Below are positions 32,205 through 39,408 of a DNA stretch of 39,408 nucleotides, piece by piece. Under the pieces are notes generated by a model. The model was given only the letters and a program-made list of their open reading frames with translations, was not told where the DNA came from and ran no database searches. The number at the start of each line of letters is the position of its first letter. Positions within the stretch are counted from its first letter, which is position 1. Source of the DNA: Oxalobacteraceae bacterium. Lineage in GTDB: Bacteria; Pseudomonadota; Gammaproteobacteria; Burkholderiales; Burkholderiaceae_D. The translations under genes were made by a program, and so were the position numbers. The DNA is taken from assembly GCA_027490725.1 (NCBI GenBank), contig JAIXXN010000021.1, positions 1 to 39,408 of the forward strand. Reading direction: 5' to 3'.

Positions 32205-32356
32205 ACGCACCAAACCGGACGGCTTCGTCGTCCGCACTCTTGACCCAGCCCTGAAGGGCGAGGTTTGCCGCGCAACCGATCAGCTACCGCCAGAAAGCTG
32301 ACAGCTGACAGCTGACAGCTGCAAAGGTTCTGCCGCAAGGATGCGATTGCGGCAGC
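32205..32356. ncRNA. Structured non-coding block, candidate RNA element
   Basis: Part of the 352-bp gene-free gap 32152-32503. It holds three perfect hairpins: CGGACG/CGTCCG (32216-32221, 32229-32234), GCCC/GGGC (32248-32251, 32256-32259) and CTGCCGCAA/TTGCGGCAG (32330-32338, 32347-32355). It also has a 7-bp repeat AGCTGAC x3 (32296-32316). The segment around GACCCAGCCCTGAAGGGCGA is reminiscent of the RNA parts of IS200/IS605-type or HEARO (OMEGA-like) elements, but no transposase, TnpB or IscB frame is nearby. Orientation cannot be fixed. Confidence 0.35.
32296..32321. repeat. 7-bp tandem repeat
   Basis: AGCTGAC three times (32296, 32303, 32310) plus a partial fourth copy, inside the structured block. 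Confidence 0.8.
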
Positions 32357-32435
32357 CACCAACATCTAGAAAAAGTACGATACAAAACAATACATTACCA
32401 GCAGCAGTTCCTGCATAGATGAGGCTTGTTCTGTC

Positions 32436-32441
32436 GGTATA
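32436..32441 (+). promoter_or_regulatory. Likely -10 element for the M13 peptidase gene
   Basis: A perfect TATAAT 62 nt before the ATG. A GGACAG/CTGTCC hairpin lies in the predicted leader, and the ribosome site AAAGGAACACC precedes the start. No strong -35 is seen. Confidence 0.4.
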
Positions 32442-32503
32442 ATCGCCGCCACGGGCCGGGACAGCCGATCCTGTCCAGCCTCACGTCTACCTAAAGGAAC
32501 ACC

Positions 32504-34552
32504 ATGAACCGCACGCTTATCAGCGCCGCCTGCTGCGCCCTACTCGCCTTCTCTGCCCCGACGCTGCATGCCCAACAAGCCAGTGGCAGTAACGCCCTGG
32601 TTTCGGGTATAGCCCCGAACTCGCTGGACACTGCCGTCCGCCCACAAGACGACTTCTACGGCTATGTGAACGGCGTCTGGACCCGCAACACCGAGATCCC
32701 GGCCGACAAATCGACCTGGGGCACTTACACCGAACTGCGCGAAACGGCCCAGGGCCAGTTGCGCACACTGATCGAAACCACTCTGAAAAAACCGGGCAAA
32801 GCCGGCAGTGAGACCCACAAGATCGCTGACCTGTACAGCAGCTACATGAACGTCAAGGCGCGCGATGCCGCCGGCTTCAAGCCGCTGCGCAGCGATCTGG
32901 CGCGCGTCGCCAGTCTGAAAGACAAACAGGAGCTGCCAGCCCTGTTCGCCTACCTGCAACTGCAGGGCGTTCAAACCCCGATCGGCACCGGCGTGGCGCC
33001 CGATGCGCAGGATCCCGAGCACTACACCGTCAACGTCAGCCAGTCCGGTCTGGGCCTGCCGGACCGCGACTACTACCTGAAAGCCGACGACGCCAAACTG
33101 AGCGCCGTACGTGCCAAGTACCTGAAACATGTCGCAACCATGCTGGCCCGCAGCGGCGACAAAGCGGCTGACGAACACGCCGCACAGGTACTCGACATCG
33201 AGACCCGTCTGGCCGCCGCGCAATGGACCCGCGTGCAGATGCGCGACCCCGTCAAATCCTACAACCGCGTCGCATTCGACCAGTTCGGCACACTTGCGCC
33301 AGCATTTGACTGGCAGGCCTACTTCAAGGCCATGGGCCTGGCCAGCAAAACCAATTCCGCCGTGGTGCGCCAGCCCAGCTACCTGACCGGCCTGTCGGAC
33401 CTGATCGCGGCCGTGCCGCTGGACGCATGGAAGAGCTACTTCAACTGGCGCATCATCGACAGCTATGCCGCCTATCTGGATACCGACACCGTCAAAGAGC
33501 GCTTCGCCTTCGATGGCACGGTGCTGCGCGGCGTACCGCAAAGCGAACCGCTGTGGCAACTGGCGCTGCGCTTCACCGATGGCGCGCTGGGCGATGCGGT
33601 CGGCAAGCTGTATGTGCAGATGTATCTGCCGCCGGAAACCAAGCCCCGCGTGATGGCCATGTTCAACAACTTCGTGGCTTCGTTCAAAGATGGTATCGAA
33701 AAACTCGACTGGATGGGGCCGGAGACCAAACAGGAAGCCCAGCTGAAACTGGCCGCGCTGAAACCAAAAATCGCCTACCCGGAAAAATGGCGCGACTACA
33801 GTGCCATGAAAACCCAGTCGCATGACCTGATCGCCAACGTGCGCGCCGTGCGCAGCTGGGGCCGTCAACAGAACTTCGACAAGCTGGGCAAGGAAGTCGA
33901 TCGCGACGAATGGTCGATGACGCCACAGACCGTCAACGCCAGCTACAGCCCGGCGCTGAACTCGATCACCATTCCGGCCGCGATTCTGCAACCGCCGTTC
34001 TTCAACGTGAAAGCGGAAGACGCCGTCAACTATGGTCTGCTGGGGATTACCTTCGGCCACGAAATCAGCCACGCCTTCGACGATTCCGGCAGCCAGTACG
34101 ATGCCAAAGGCCGTCTGCGCAACTGGTGGACGGTGGAAGATCGCCGTGCCTTCAAGGAGCGTGCTGCAGGACTGGTGAAACAGTACGGCGCCTACAGCCC
34201 GGTACCGGGCTACTTCATCAACGGCGAACTGACGCTGGGCGAAAACATCGGCGACAACTCCGGCCTGTCGATCACCTATCAGGCTTACCAGCGTTCGCTG
34301 GGAGGCAAACCGTCGCCAGTGCTGGATGGGCTGACCGGCGAGCAACGTCTGTACATCGGCTTTGCCACCAAGTGGCGCGCCAAGCTGCGTCCGGAAGCGG
34401 CAATTGCGCAGATCAAGAGCGACCCGCATTCGCCGGGCGAGTTCCGCGCCAAAGGCACGGTGATGAACCAGCCGGGCTTCTATCAGGCGTTTGACATCAA
34501 ACCGGGCGACCCGATGTACCTGCCGCCTGAACAGCGCGTCATCATGTGGTAA
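32504..34552 (+). CDS. M13 family zinc metallopeptidase (neprilysin/PepO-like), secreted
   Basis: 682 aa, the usual bacterial M13 length. A signal peptide ends LHAQ at ~24. The M13_N domain starts VRPQDDFYGYVNGVWTRNTEIPADKSTWGTY. The catalytic domain has NASYSPALNSITIPAAILQPPFF (substrate-binding Asn-Ala motif), GHEISHAFDDSGSQYDAKG with zinc HExxH at 519-523, and ENIGDNSGLSI (the third ligand Glu in ENxxD). It ends VIMW with the conserved C-terminal Trp. It should cut oligopeptides in the periplasm or outside. A strong palindrome follows the stop. Confidence 0.97.
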   Translation: MNRTLISAACCALLAFSAPTLHAQQASGSNALVSGIAPNSLDTAVRPQDDFYGYVNGVWTRNTEIPADKSTWGTYTELRETAQGQLRTLIETTLKKPGKAGSETHKIADLYSSYMNVKARDAAGFKPLRSDLARVASLKDKQELPALFAYLQLQGVQTPIGTGVAPDAQDPEHYTVNVSQSGLGLPDRDYYLKADDAKLSAVRAKYLKHVATMLARSGDKAADEHAAQVLDIETRLAAAQWTRVQMRDPVKSYNRVAFDQFGTLAPAFDWQAYFKAMGLASKTNSAVVRQPSYLTGLSDLIAAVPLDAWKSYFNWRIIDSYAAYLDTDTVKERFAFDGTVLRGVPQSEPLWQLALRFTDGALGDAVGKLYVQMYLPPETKPRVMAMFNNFVASFKDGIEKLDWMGPETKQEAQLKLAALKPKIAYPEKWRDYSAMKTQSHDLIANVRAVRSWGRQQNFDKLGKEVDRDEWSMTPQTVNASYSPALNSITIPAAILQPPFFNVKAEDAVNYGLLGITFGHEISHAFDDSGSQYDAKGRLRNWWTVEDRRAFKERAAGLVKQYGAYSPVPGYFINGELTLGENIGDNSGLSITYQAYQRSLGGKPSPVLDGLTGEQRLYIGFATKWRAKLRPEAAIAQIKSDPHSPGEFRAKGTVMNQPGFYQAFDIKPGDPMYLPPEQRVIMW

Positions 34553-34565
34553 TGCGTATTTGACC

Positions 34566-34601
34566 CAGAGCACTATCCTTGCCAGCAAGGATAGTGCTCT
34601 G
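34566..34601. terminator. Long perfect hairpin after the M13 gene
   Basis: Arms of 17 bases (34566-34582 with 34585-34601) form a perfect palindrome around CA. It is 14 nt past the stop and there is no T-run. Probably a transcription-end hairpin. Confidence 0.55.
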
Positions 34602-34731
34602 CCAACTGTGAGAATGTGTGCATTTCTGATCACATTGCCATGCTATGCTGCACTTGCGTCAAACAGCCCGCCACGCCCCCGCGAGCAAAAAATATTGATT
34701 ATTGTTGATAATTACTCATCGAATAAGCCGA

Positions 34732-34737
34732 TATAAT
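34732..34737 (+). promoter_or_regulatory. Likely -10 element of the response-regulator operon
   Basis: TATAAT in an AT-rich stretch, 27 nt before the ATG at 34765. TTGATA (34705-34710) lies upstream with a too-long spacing of 21, so the -35 is uncertain. Confidence 0.4.
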
Positions 34738-34764
34738 TGCCTTTTTACTCATAAGTGGCGGAAT

Positions 34765-35403
34765 ATGTCTGATCTACATCAAGTCTCCTGCAGCAACTCT
34801 CCTGTGATCGTCCTGCTCGCCGAAGATCACGCGCTGGTCCGGGATGGCTTGAAATTAATGATTTCCACCCTGTTTGCAGACGTGGAATTTCTGGAAGCTG
34901 ACGACGCAGCATCCCTGATTCGTGCGATGCGCCATACCCCAGCGCCCCACCTGGCGCTGGTGGATCTGAATATGCCGGGCATGGATCGCGGCGAAGCCCT
35001 GCAGGAAATTCTCAGCAAAAATCTGCAGATCCCCGCCATGGTGGTCTCCGCACTGAGTTCGCCCGACCTGGTGCGGCGCTGTCTCAACCTCCCTTCGGTA
35101 CGCGCTTTTGTGTCGAAAAATACCCCCGCCAGCGCGATGAAAGCCGCTATCCGGGAATGTATGGCGGGTGGCCAGCCGGGATTCGTCGAGTCTGGCAGCG
35201 AAAAGGCCGCCGCGCCTCGCAAGCTCAGTCCGCGTCTCGACGAGATCCTCGGCATGTTACGCATCGGCATGACCAATAAAGCCATCGCCGAGAAGATCCA
35301 GATCAGTGAAGGGACCGTAAAAAACTACACCAGTGAGCTGTTCAAATTATTGAACGTCACCAACCGCACGCAGGCGGCACGCTTCGACGAAGAATTACGA
35401 TGA
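34765..35403 (+). CDS. LuxR/NarL family response regulator
   Basis: 212 aa from ATG 34765 (ribosome site GGCGGA; the frame extends to 34702 but with no better start). The receiver domain has acidic Glu20/Asp21 (LLAEDHALVRDG), the phosphorylation site Asp67 in LVDLNMPGMD and the Lys in AFVSKNTPAS. The DNA-binding HTH is LSPRLDEILGMLRIGMTNKAIAEKIQISEGTVKNYTSELFKLLNV. It overlaps the sensor kinase ATG by 4 nt (ATGA), so the two are cotranscribed and it is the likely output. Confidence 0.94.
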   Translation: MSDLHQVSCSNSPVIVLLAEDHALVRDGLKLMISTLFADVEFLEADDAASLIRAMRHTPAPHLALVDLNMPGMDRGEALQEILSKNLQIPAMVVSALSSPDLVRRCLNLPSVRAFVSKNTPASAMKAAIRECMAGGQPGFVESGSEKAAAPRKLSPRLDEILGMLRIGMTNKAIAEKIQISEGTVKNYTSELFKLLNVTNRTQAARFDEELR

Positions 35404-37136
35404 GCACCGGCATTTCTGCCCTCACGAAAAACCCGCCAGATCCCGAAGAGTTACCAGCCGACGCCCGCGTCTTCCCCGTCGCGATGCTGCTTGCGGGGCT
35501 GATCGCCTATTTCTTTTCGCACATCTTGCCGGGCTGGAAACCGCTGACATGGTGGCTGATCACGGTCAGTACCGGCGTGCTGCGCCTGTCTATCATCCGG
35601 CGCACACAGTTTGATCAATTATCCCAGCGCCAGCGCTGCTGGAGGTTGCGCGGCCTGATCTGGACCTTCATGGCCGCTAACGCTAGCGCGGCCTATTTTC
35701 TTTACGCGCCCGGCGATTCCCTGGCGCAGACCGTTCTTGGCGTCTATTTGCTGGCCGTGTGCACCGTACTCATCTTCCACCATGTCTCCAGTCTGGACGA
35801 GACCCGTGTCCTGGTCGCCTTGTACATCGTGGCGCTGCCCACCGGCCTGAGGCTGGTTCTGGAAGGCATAGCCGAGGGACGGTCGATCAGCTGGATCCTC
35901 GGCATTTCCACCCTGCTGGTGCCGATCTTACTGATGCAGATCGCGAATATCCAGATGCGCCTAATGCATCAGCAGCTAATCGCCAGAGTTCAGGCAGAAA
36001 ACGCCGTGCAGGCATTGAACGACGTCACCCTGGCAAAATCGCGTTTTTTCGCGGCGATAAGCCATGACCTGCGCCAGCCGGTGCATGCGATTGGACTGTA
36101 TCTCGATGCCATCGAACCGGTGGTGGCACAAACCGGGCACGCAATCGCCCAGCAAGCCGTGGCCGGCATCAGTCTGTCCTGGCAATCACTGAATGCACTG
36201 CTGTCGCAAGTGCTGGATCTGGCGCGACTGGAAGCCAATATCGAGCAGGCCGATTTACAGCCGGTGGCACTCCAGCCCTTGCTCGACGAACTGCTGTTGC
36301 TGCATCGCTCACTCGCCGAAGAACGCCAGGTGCACCTGCGCGCACGCGTCACCCCGACGCAATATGTCCTTGCCGACCCGGTGATGTTGCGACGCGTACT
36401 GACAAATTTACTGGGCAATGCCCTGAAATATTCGCCCCCGGGTCGGGTGGTACTACTGGCCGTGCGTCCGGCAGGACGCTGCTGGCAGATACAGGTGCGC
36501 GATGCCGGTCAGGGTATCGCCGAAGACCAGCAAGAGCAGATTTTTTCCGAGTTTGTTCAACTCGACAACGACGCGCGTTCGCCGGCACAGGGATTTGGAC
36601 TCGGCCTGGCCATCGCCAAGCGCTTAACCCTGCTACAACAGGGACAGATCGGGGTGCGTTCGCGTCCCGGACACGGTTGCTGCATGTCGGTAAGCTTGCT
36701 GCGACATGAGGACAGTGCCACGGCCGGTATCAGCCAGACCGGCGCAGCGTCGCGTGACTTCCTGTCGACCCGCACCCAGTTGTTCACGGGGCGCCGCATC
36801 TTACTGGTCGAGGACGACACACTGGTGGGCCAGGGCATGCTGCATCTACTGCAATCCTGGGGCGCCCAGGTCGAGTGGGCCGGCACGGCGGCATTGGCCT
36901 GGCAAGCGCGCGCGGCCTGCGAACTGATCCTTTGCGATGTCCGCCTGCCGGGTCAGGAATCCGGCATCATGCTGGCCCAGCGCTTGCAAGCCGAAGGGCG
37001 CAAGGTGATTCTCGTCAGTGGCGAGACCGACACGGCAACGCGACAGCTGGCTGCCAGATTCGGATTGATGTTGCTGACCAAACCGGTGGCACCGCTAGCC
37101 TTGCAGTCGGCACTCGAAGCGCTACTCGATCGCTGA
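35400..37136 (+). CDS. Membrane-bound hybrid sensor histidine kinase
   Basis: 578 aa. About five or six N-terminal membrane helices (~25-190) with no large periplasmic domain suggest intramembrane or cytoplasmic sensing. The HisKA H-box is FFAAISHDLRQPVHAIGLY with His222. The HATPase has the N-box LTNLLGNALKYSPPG, the G1-box VRDAGQGIAEDQ and GFGLGLAIAKRL. A C-terminal receiver domain has acidic residues in LLVEDDTLVGQ, Asp513 in LCDVRLPGQ and Lys in LLTKPVAP. The hybrid architecture implies internal phosphotransfer. The neighbouring NarL-type regulator is the probable partner. The signal is unknown. Confidence 0.95.
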   Translation: MSTGISALTKNPPDPEELPADARVFPVAMLLAGLIAYFFSHILPGWKPLTWWLITVSTGVLRLSIIRRTQFDQLSQRQRCWRLRGLIWTFMAANASAAYFLYAPGDSLAQTVLGVYLLAVCTVLIFHHVSSLDETRVLVALYIVALPTGLRLVLEGIAEGRSISWILGISTLLVPILLMQIANIQMRLMHQQLIARVQAENAVQALNDVTLAKSRFFAAISHDLRQPVHAIGLYLDAIEPVVAQTGHAIAQQAVAGISLSWQSLNALLSQVLDLARLEANIEQADLQPVALQPLLDELLLLHRSLAEERQVHLRARVTPTQYVLADPVMLRRVLTNLLGNALKYSPPGRVVLLAVRPAGRCWQIQVRDAGQGIAEDQQEQIFSEFVQLDNDARSPAQGFGLGLAIAKRLTLLQQGQIGVRSRPGHGCCMSVSLLRHEDSATAGISQTGAASRDFLSTRTQLFTGRRILLVEDDTLVGQGMLHLLQSWGAQVEWAGTAALAWQARAACELILCDVRLPGQESGIMLAQRLQAEGRKVILVSGETDTATRQLAARFGLMLLTKPVAPLALQSALEALLDR

Positions 37137-37271
37137 CCTTGCGGCGCTGGCTAGCAGTTGTTGCGCCAGAGCTGGCAACGCAGCGCTCCGCCGGGGCACT
37201 GCGCCCGGGCCGCGAGACTGGCGCGATCAGATTCCATCGCGGCTGTCTGGCCGGGCGGGAGCTCAGCTCAT

Positions 37272-37943
37272 CTACCGGGGCGCCCCGCCACCGCGCGGGT
37301 CTTTCTCCTGCCACTTGGAAGCCCCCAGCAGGATCACGTGCAGTTGCTGCACAAAGTTTTCCTCCATCTCCCCTTCCAGCAGCGGCTGACCGGGCGGCAG
37401 ATCCAGAATATCGGTGGCGGCCGCCAGCATCGTCATCACAATCAGACCACACACCATCTGCAGGCGCGGTGTCGACAGGTCGCGGTAACGACCCAGCGCG
37501 CGCAAATCCTGCGCCATCTCGTTGGTGAAGTGGGTCACGTCGGTGCGGATCGCCAGCCGCAGAATCCGGCTGCCGCCCGAGCGTTCCGTCGCAATGAACT
37601 GGAACTGCAGGCGGTTGGCCTTCACATACTCAAGATACACGCGCACCGAGCGGCGCAGAATCGAGCCGCGCGACACATCGATCTGGCGCGCTTCGCGCAG
37701 CAGGCGCCGCAGTGTAATCCCCGTTTCATCGACTAGCTCCAGTCCCAGTTCGTCGGTGTTACGGAAGTGGCGATAGAAAGCGTTCGGCACCACTCCCGCC
37801 TGACGGGCGATTTCGCGCAAGCCCAGACTGGTGAAACTGCGGCCCTCCCCCACCAGCATCAGCGCCGCTTGCAGCAACGCCTTGCGGGTGCCGGTCTTGC
37901 GCTCGGGCCGCGCAGTGCTCTCGTCGGATTCGTGCTCGCTCAT
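37272..37943 (-). CDS. TetR family regulator of fatty-acid desaturation (FabR/DesT-like)
   Basis: 223 aa. The HTH is TRKALLQAALMLVGEGRSFTSLGLREIARQAGVVPNAFYRHFRNTDELGLELVDE, which matches E. coli FabR and Pseudomonas DesT very closely (GVVPNAFYRHF). The ligand part (GGSRILRLAIRTDVTHFTNEMAQDL) is also FabR-like. FabR/DesT sense saturated and unsaturated acyl-CoA/ACP and repress desaturase genes. The divergent genes are a ferredoxin reductase and a desaturase, the exact DesT context. Two TGTACA-type palindromes lie in the divergent spacer. Confidence 0.93.
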   Translation of the reverse strand: MSEHESDESTARPERKTGTRKALLQAALMLVGEGRSFTSLGLREIARQAGVVPNAFYRHFRNTDELGLELVDETGITLRRLLREARQIDVSRGSILRRSVRVYLEYVKANRLQFQFIATERSGGSRILRLAIRTDVTHFTNEMAQDLRALGRYRDLSTPRLQMVCGLIVMTMLAAATDILDLPPGQPLLEGEMEENFVQQLHVILLGASKWQEKDPRGGGAPR

Positions 37944-37952
37944 GGTGTCCTT

Positions 37953-37968
37953 GTGTACAGATGTACCC
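37953..37968. promoter_or_regulatory. TetR operator candidate, fabR side
   Basis: GTGTACA-GA-TGTACCC contains GTACA-GA-TGTAC as a perfect inverted repeat (37955-37966), 11 bp from the TetR-gene start codon. It shares the pattern TGTACA-N2-TGTNC with 38053-38068. Confidence 0.6.
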
Positions 37969-38052
37969 CTATTTTACATGCTCAAAGCGGGAAGATGCGA
38001 GAGCGAACGGTCATACTTGCCTAATTACCAAGCAGACTGGACTTGACTTGAT

Positions 38053-38068
38053 GTGTACAAGTGTCCAC
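38053..38068. promoter_or_regulatory. TetR operator candidate, reductase side
   Basis: GTGTAC-AAGT-GTCCAC is a near-perfect dyad (5 of 6 pairs) 31 bp before the reductase ATG. It matches the first site in 12 of 16 positions. Two half-matched operators in one divergent spacer fit autoregulation plus control of the desaturase genes. Confidence 0.55.
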
Positions 38069-38099
38069 AATTATGGCGATTCTATTTATTTGCCATACC

Positions 38100-39173
38100 A
38101 TGACGATACCAACCTCACTGGCGCGACTGGCGGACATGTTTGCCTACCCGCTGCGCCATTCTCACTACGTCGAGCTGGTCAACCCGCTCTGGACCACCCA
38201 CAAACTGATGGCGCGGGTCGTTGCCGTGCAACAGGAAACCGCCGACTGCCGCACCCTGACCCTGCGTCCCGGCAGCGGCTGGCGCAGCCACCGCGCCGGC
38301 CAGTTCGTACGACTGGGCGTGCCGATCGACGGCCAGCGCCACACCCGCACCTATTCGATTTCCTCGGCCCCGAATCGCGCGGACGGCTGCATCACCGTCA
38401 CCGTCAAAGCCGTGCCGGGCGGACGCGTGTCGCAACATCTGGTACAGCAAGTACAGGTCGGCGAATACCTGCCACTGGGCGAGCCGCAAGGCGAATTCGT
38501 GCTGCCCGAATCGATGCCGGTGCATCCGCTGTTCATTACTGGCGGCAGCGGCATCACGCCTATCATGAGCATGCTGCGCAACAGCGTGCAGGAACTGGAA
38601 GTCGTGCCAGACACCGTGCACCTGCATTACGCACCGCAGCAGCACGACGTCATCTTCGGCGCCGAACTCGCAACGCTCGCCGCCAGCCAGCCCCACTACC
38701 GTCTGGTGCGTGAATACACGCGCGACGGCGGTGCGCACTTCAGTGCCGCGCAACTGGAAGCGGCCTGCCCCGACTGGCGCGAACGCGAAGTCTGGGCTTG
38801 CGGTCCGGCCAGCCTGCTGGCGGACGTGGAAGCCCACTGGCGTAACGCTGGCCTTGCCGACAAACTGCATGTGGAGCGCTTCCACGCCCCGCTCGCACTG
38901 AACACCGACGCCGCCACTGCGGGGCGGGTGCGTTTCGCTGCCAGCAGCACTGACGCCGCCTCGGACGGCCTCAGCAGTCTGCTGCACATCGCCGAAACTG
39001 CCGGCCTGAATCCCCAACACGGCTGCCGCATGGGCATCTGCCACGGCTGCGACACCAAACTGGTCAGCGGCAGCGTGCGCGACCTGCGCAATGGCAGCCT
39101 GATCGCCGAACCGGGCGACACCGTACAGGTGTGCGTCTGCGCGGCCGTCGGCGACGTCGAACTGGCGCTTTAA
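38100..39173 (+). CDS. desC: Ferredoxin reductase of the acyl desaturase system (DesC-like)
   Basis: 357 aa from ATG 38100 (GTG 38061 and ATG 38073 would lie in the operator). Domains in order: FAD-binding with RTYSISSAP, NAD(P)-binding with GGSGITPIMSMLR and WACGPASLL, then a C-terminal 2Fe-2S ferredoxin domain with CRMGICHGC (C-x4-C-x2-C) and the fourth Cys in VQVCVCA. This electron-transfer protein passes electrons from NAD(P)H to a membrane desaturase. It sits 28 nt upstream of the desaturase, divergent from a FabR/DesT regulator, as in Pseudomonas desT-desCB. Confidence 0.92.
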   Translation: MTIPTSLARLADMFAYPLRHSHYVELVNPLWTTHKLMARVVAVQQETADCRTLTLRPGSGWRSHRAGQFVRLGVPIDGQRHTRTYSISSAPNRADGCITVTVKAVPGGRVSQHLVQQVQVGEYLPLGEPQGEFVLPESMPVHPLFITGGSGITPIMSMLRNSVQELEVVPDTVHLHYAPQQHDVIFGAELATLAASQPHYRLVREYTRDGGAHFSAAQLEAACPDWREREVWACGPASLLADVEAHWRNAGLADKLHVERFHAPLALNTDAATAGRVRFAASSTDAASDGLSSLLHIAETAGLNPQHGCRMGICHGCDTKLVSGSVRDLRNGSLIAEPGDTVQVCVCAAVGDVELAL

Positions 39174-39201
39174 CGAACCAACGCAACTCCACGAGAATTC
39201 C

Positions 39202-39408
39202 ATGCCTATTCCATCCCACCTTACTGCCACCGAAATCGCCGCCTTTGGCGAGCAGATCGAAGCGATCCGTAACGAAGTCATGGCCGACCGCGGCGCGCGC
39301 GATGCGCGCTATGTACGCCGTTTGCTGACCATCCACCGCTGCCTGGAAATCGGCGGCCGCCTCGGCATCTACGCCAGTCTGGCGCTGCTGCCGCAATGGG
39401 GCCACGCG
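39202..39408 (+). CDS. desB: Fatty acyl desaturase, 3' partial (DesB-like)
   Basis: An open frame of 69 codons from ATG 39202 runs off the window end. The visible part (IEAIRNEVMADRGARDARYVRRLLTIHRCLEIGGRLGIYASL) is the N-terminal cytosolic part of bacterial acyl-CoA delta-9 desaturases such as DesA/DesB, just before the first membrane helix. The His-box catalytic motifs lie beyond the window. The context (ferredoxin reductase upstream, FabR/DesT regulator) supports the assignment. The symbol rests on context and similarity of the start. Confidence 0.8.
   Translation, partial: MPIPSHLTATEIAAFGEQIEAIRNEVMADRGARDARYVRRLLTIHRCLEIGGRLGIYASLALLPQWGHA

Noticed and set aside
32540..34633. 697-aa open frame antisense to the M13 peptidase gene
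   Set aside because: GC-rich codon bias of the real gene keeps the antisense frame open. The protein has no recognisable motif, and the plus-strand gene has a signal peptide, HExxH and full-length match.
38115..39281. 388-aa frame antisense to the ferredoxin reductase
   Set aside because: Overlaps a clearly assigned reductase and the partial desaturase; no motif or ribosome site.
1..39408. tRNA or rRNA genes
   Set aside because: No tRNA cloverleaf pattern (GTTCRANYC arm with a matching acceptor stem) or rRNA stretch was noticed on either strand. This is a by-eye negative; a tRNAscan-SE run would be decisive.

Overview
The window looks like chromosomal DNA from a GC-rich betaproteobacterium (Neisseriales or Burkholderiales type). 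This rests on the gene content (ExoI, type-2 PyrF, GluQ-RS, DUF3422, CYTH-CHAD, a DesT/FabR-type desaturase locus) and the dense coding. No rRNA, tRNA, phage, integrase or complete insertion sequence was found. The first gene (diguanylate cyclase) and the last (acyl desaturase) are cut by the window edges. Layout: 1-5.1 kb holds a cNMP-domain diguanylate cyclase, a DUF5610 protein, sbcB, pyrF and a short-chain dehydrogenase. 5.1-7.1 kb holds a possible small RNA, a VanZ-like protein and an MFS exporter. The accessory centre is 7.1-17.0 kb. 17-28.9 kb holds an M28 aminopeptidase, gluQ, a CYTH-CHAD protein, a LysE exporter, a CbbR-like LysR divergent from a degenerate HAD protein, DinB, D-lactate dehydrogenase, DUF3422 and two alpha/beta hydrolases. 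29-32.2 kb holds a four-gene minus-strand operon (lipoprotein, GST, GNAT, bicupin) and another GNAT gene. 32.2-37.1 kb holds a structured non-coding block, an M13 metallopeptidase and a response regulator/hybrid kinase pair. 37.3-39.4 kb holds a fatty-acid desaturation locus (TetR regulator, ferredoxin reductase, desaturase) with two matching operator-like palindromes. The most interesting region, 7.15-17.03 kb, looks like one system for exporting and displaying secreted beta-rich proteins. On the minus strand lie two nearly identical 169-aa secreted proteins and a translationally coupled three-gene operon. On the plus strand run a periplasmic stand-alone C39 peptidase, two outer-membrane barrels (a MetA-pathway-like barrel and a FadL/OmpP1 protein), a DUF2059 protein, an AraC regulator and a protein that joins a c-di-GMP-receptor-like MshEN domain to an internal export signal and a secreted-protein-like tail. 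Six proteins carry an E-L-x-x-V-x-G-Q-D-G-like motif, which resembles a degenerate double-glycine leader. In five it follows a Sec signal; in the MshEN fusion it lies about 30 residues after the internal signal. Five of the six end in a hydrophobic strand with a terminal His. The gene set recalls the poorly characterised Acinetobacter fil ('putative pilus system') cluster, which as I remember it also has a C39 peptidase (FilB). That homology is inferred and needs a profile search.
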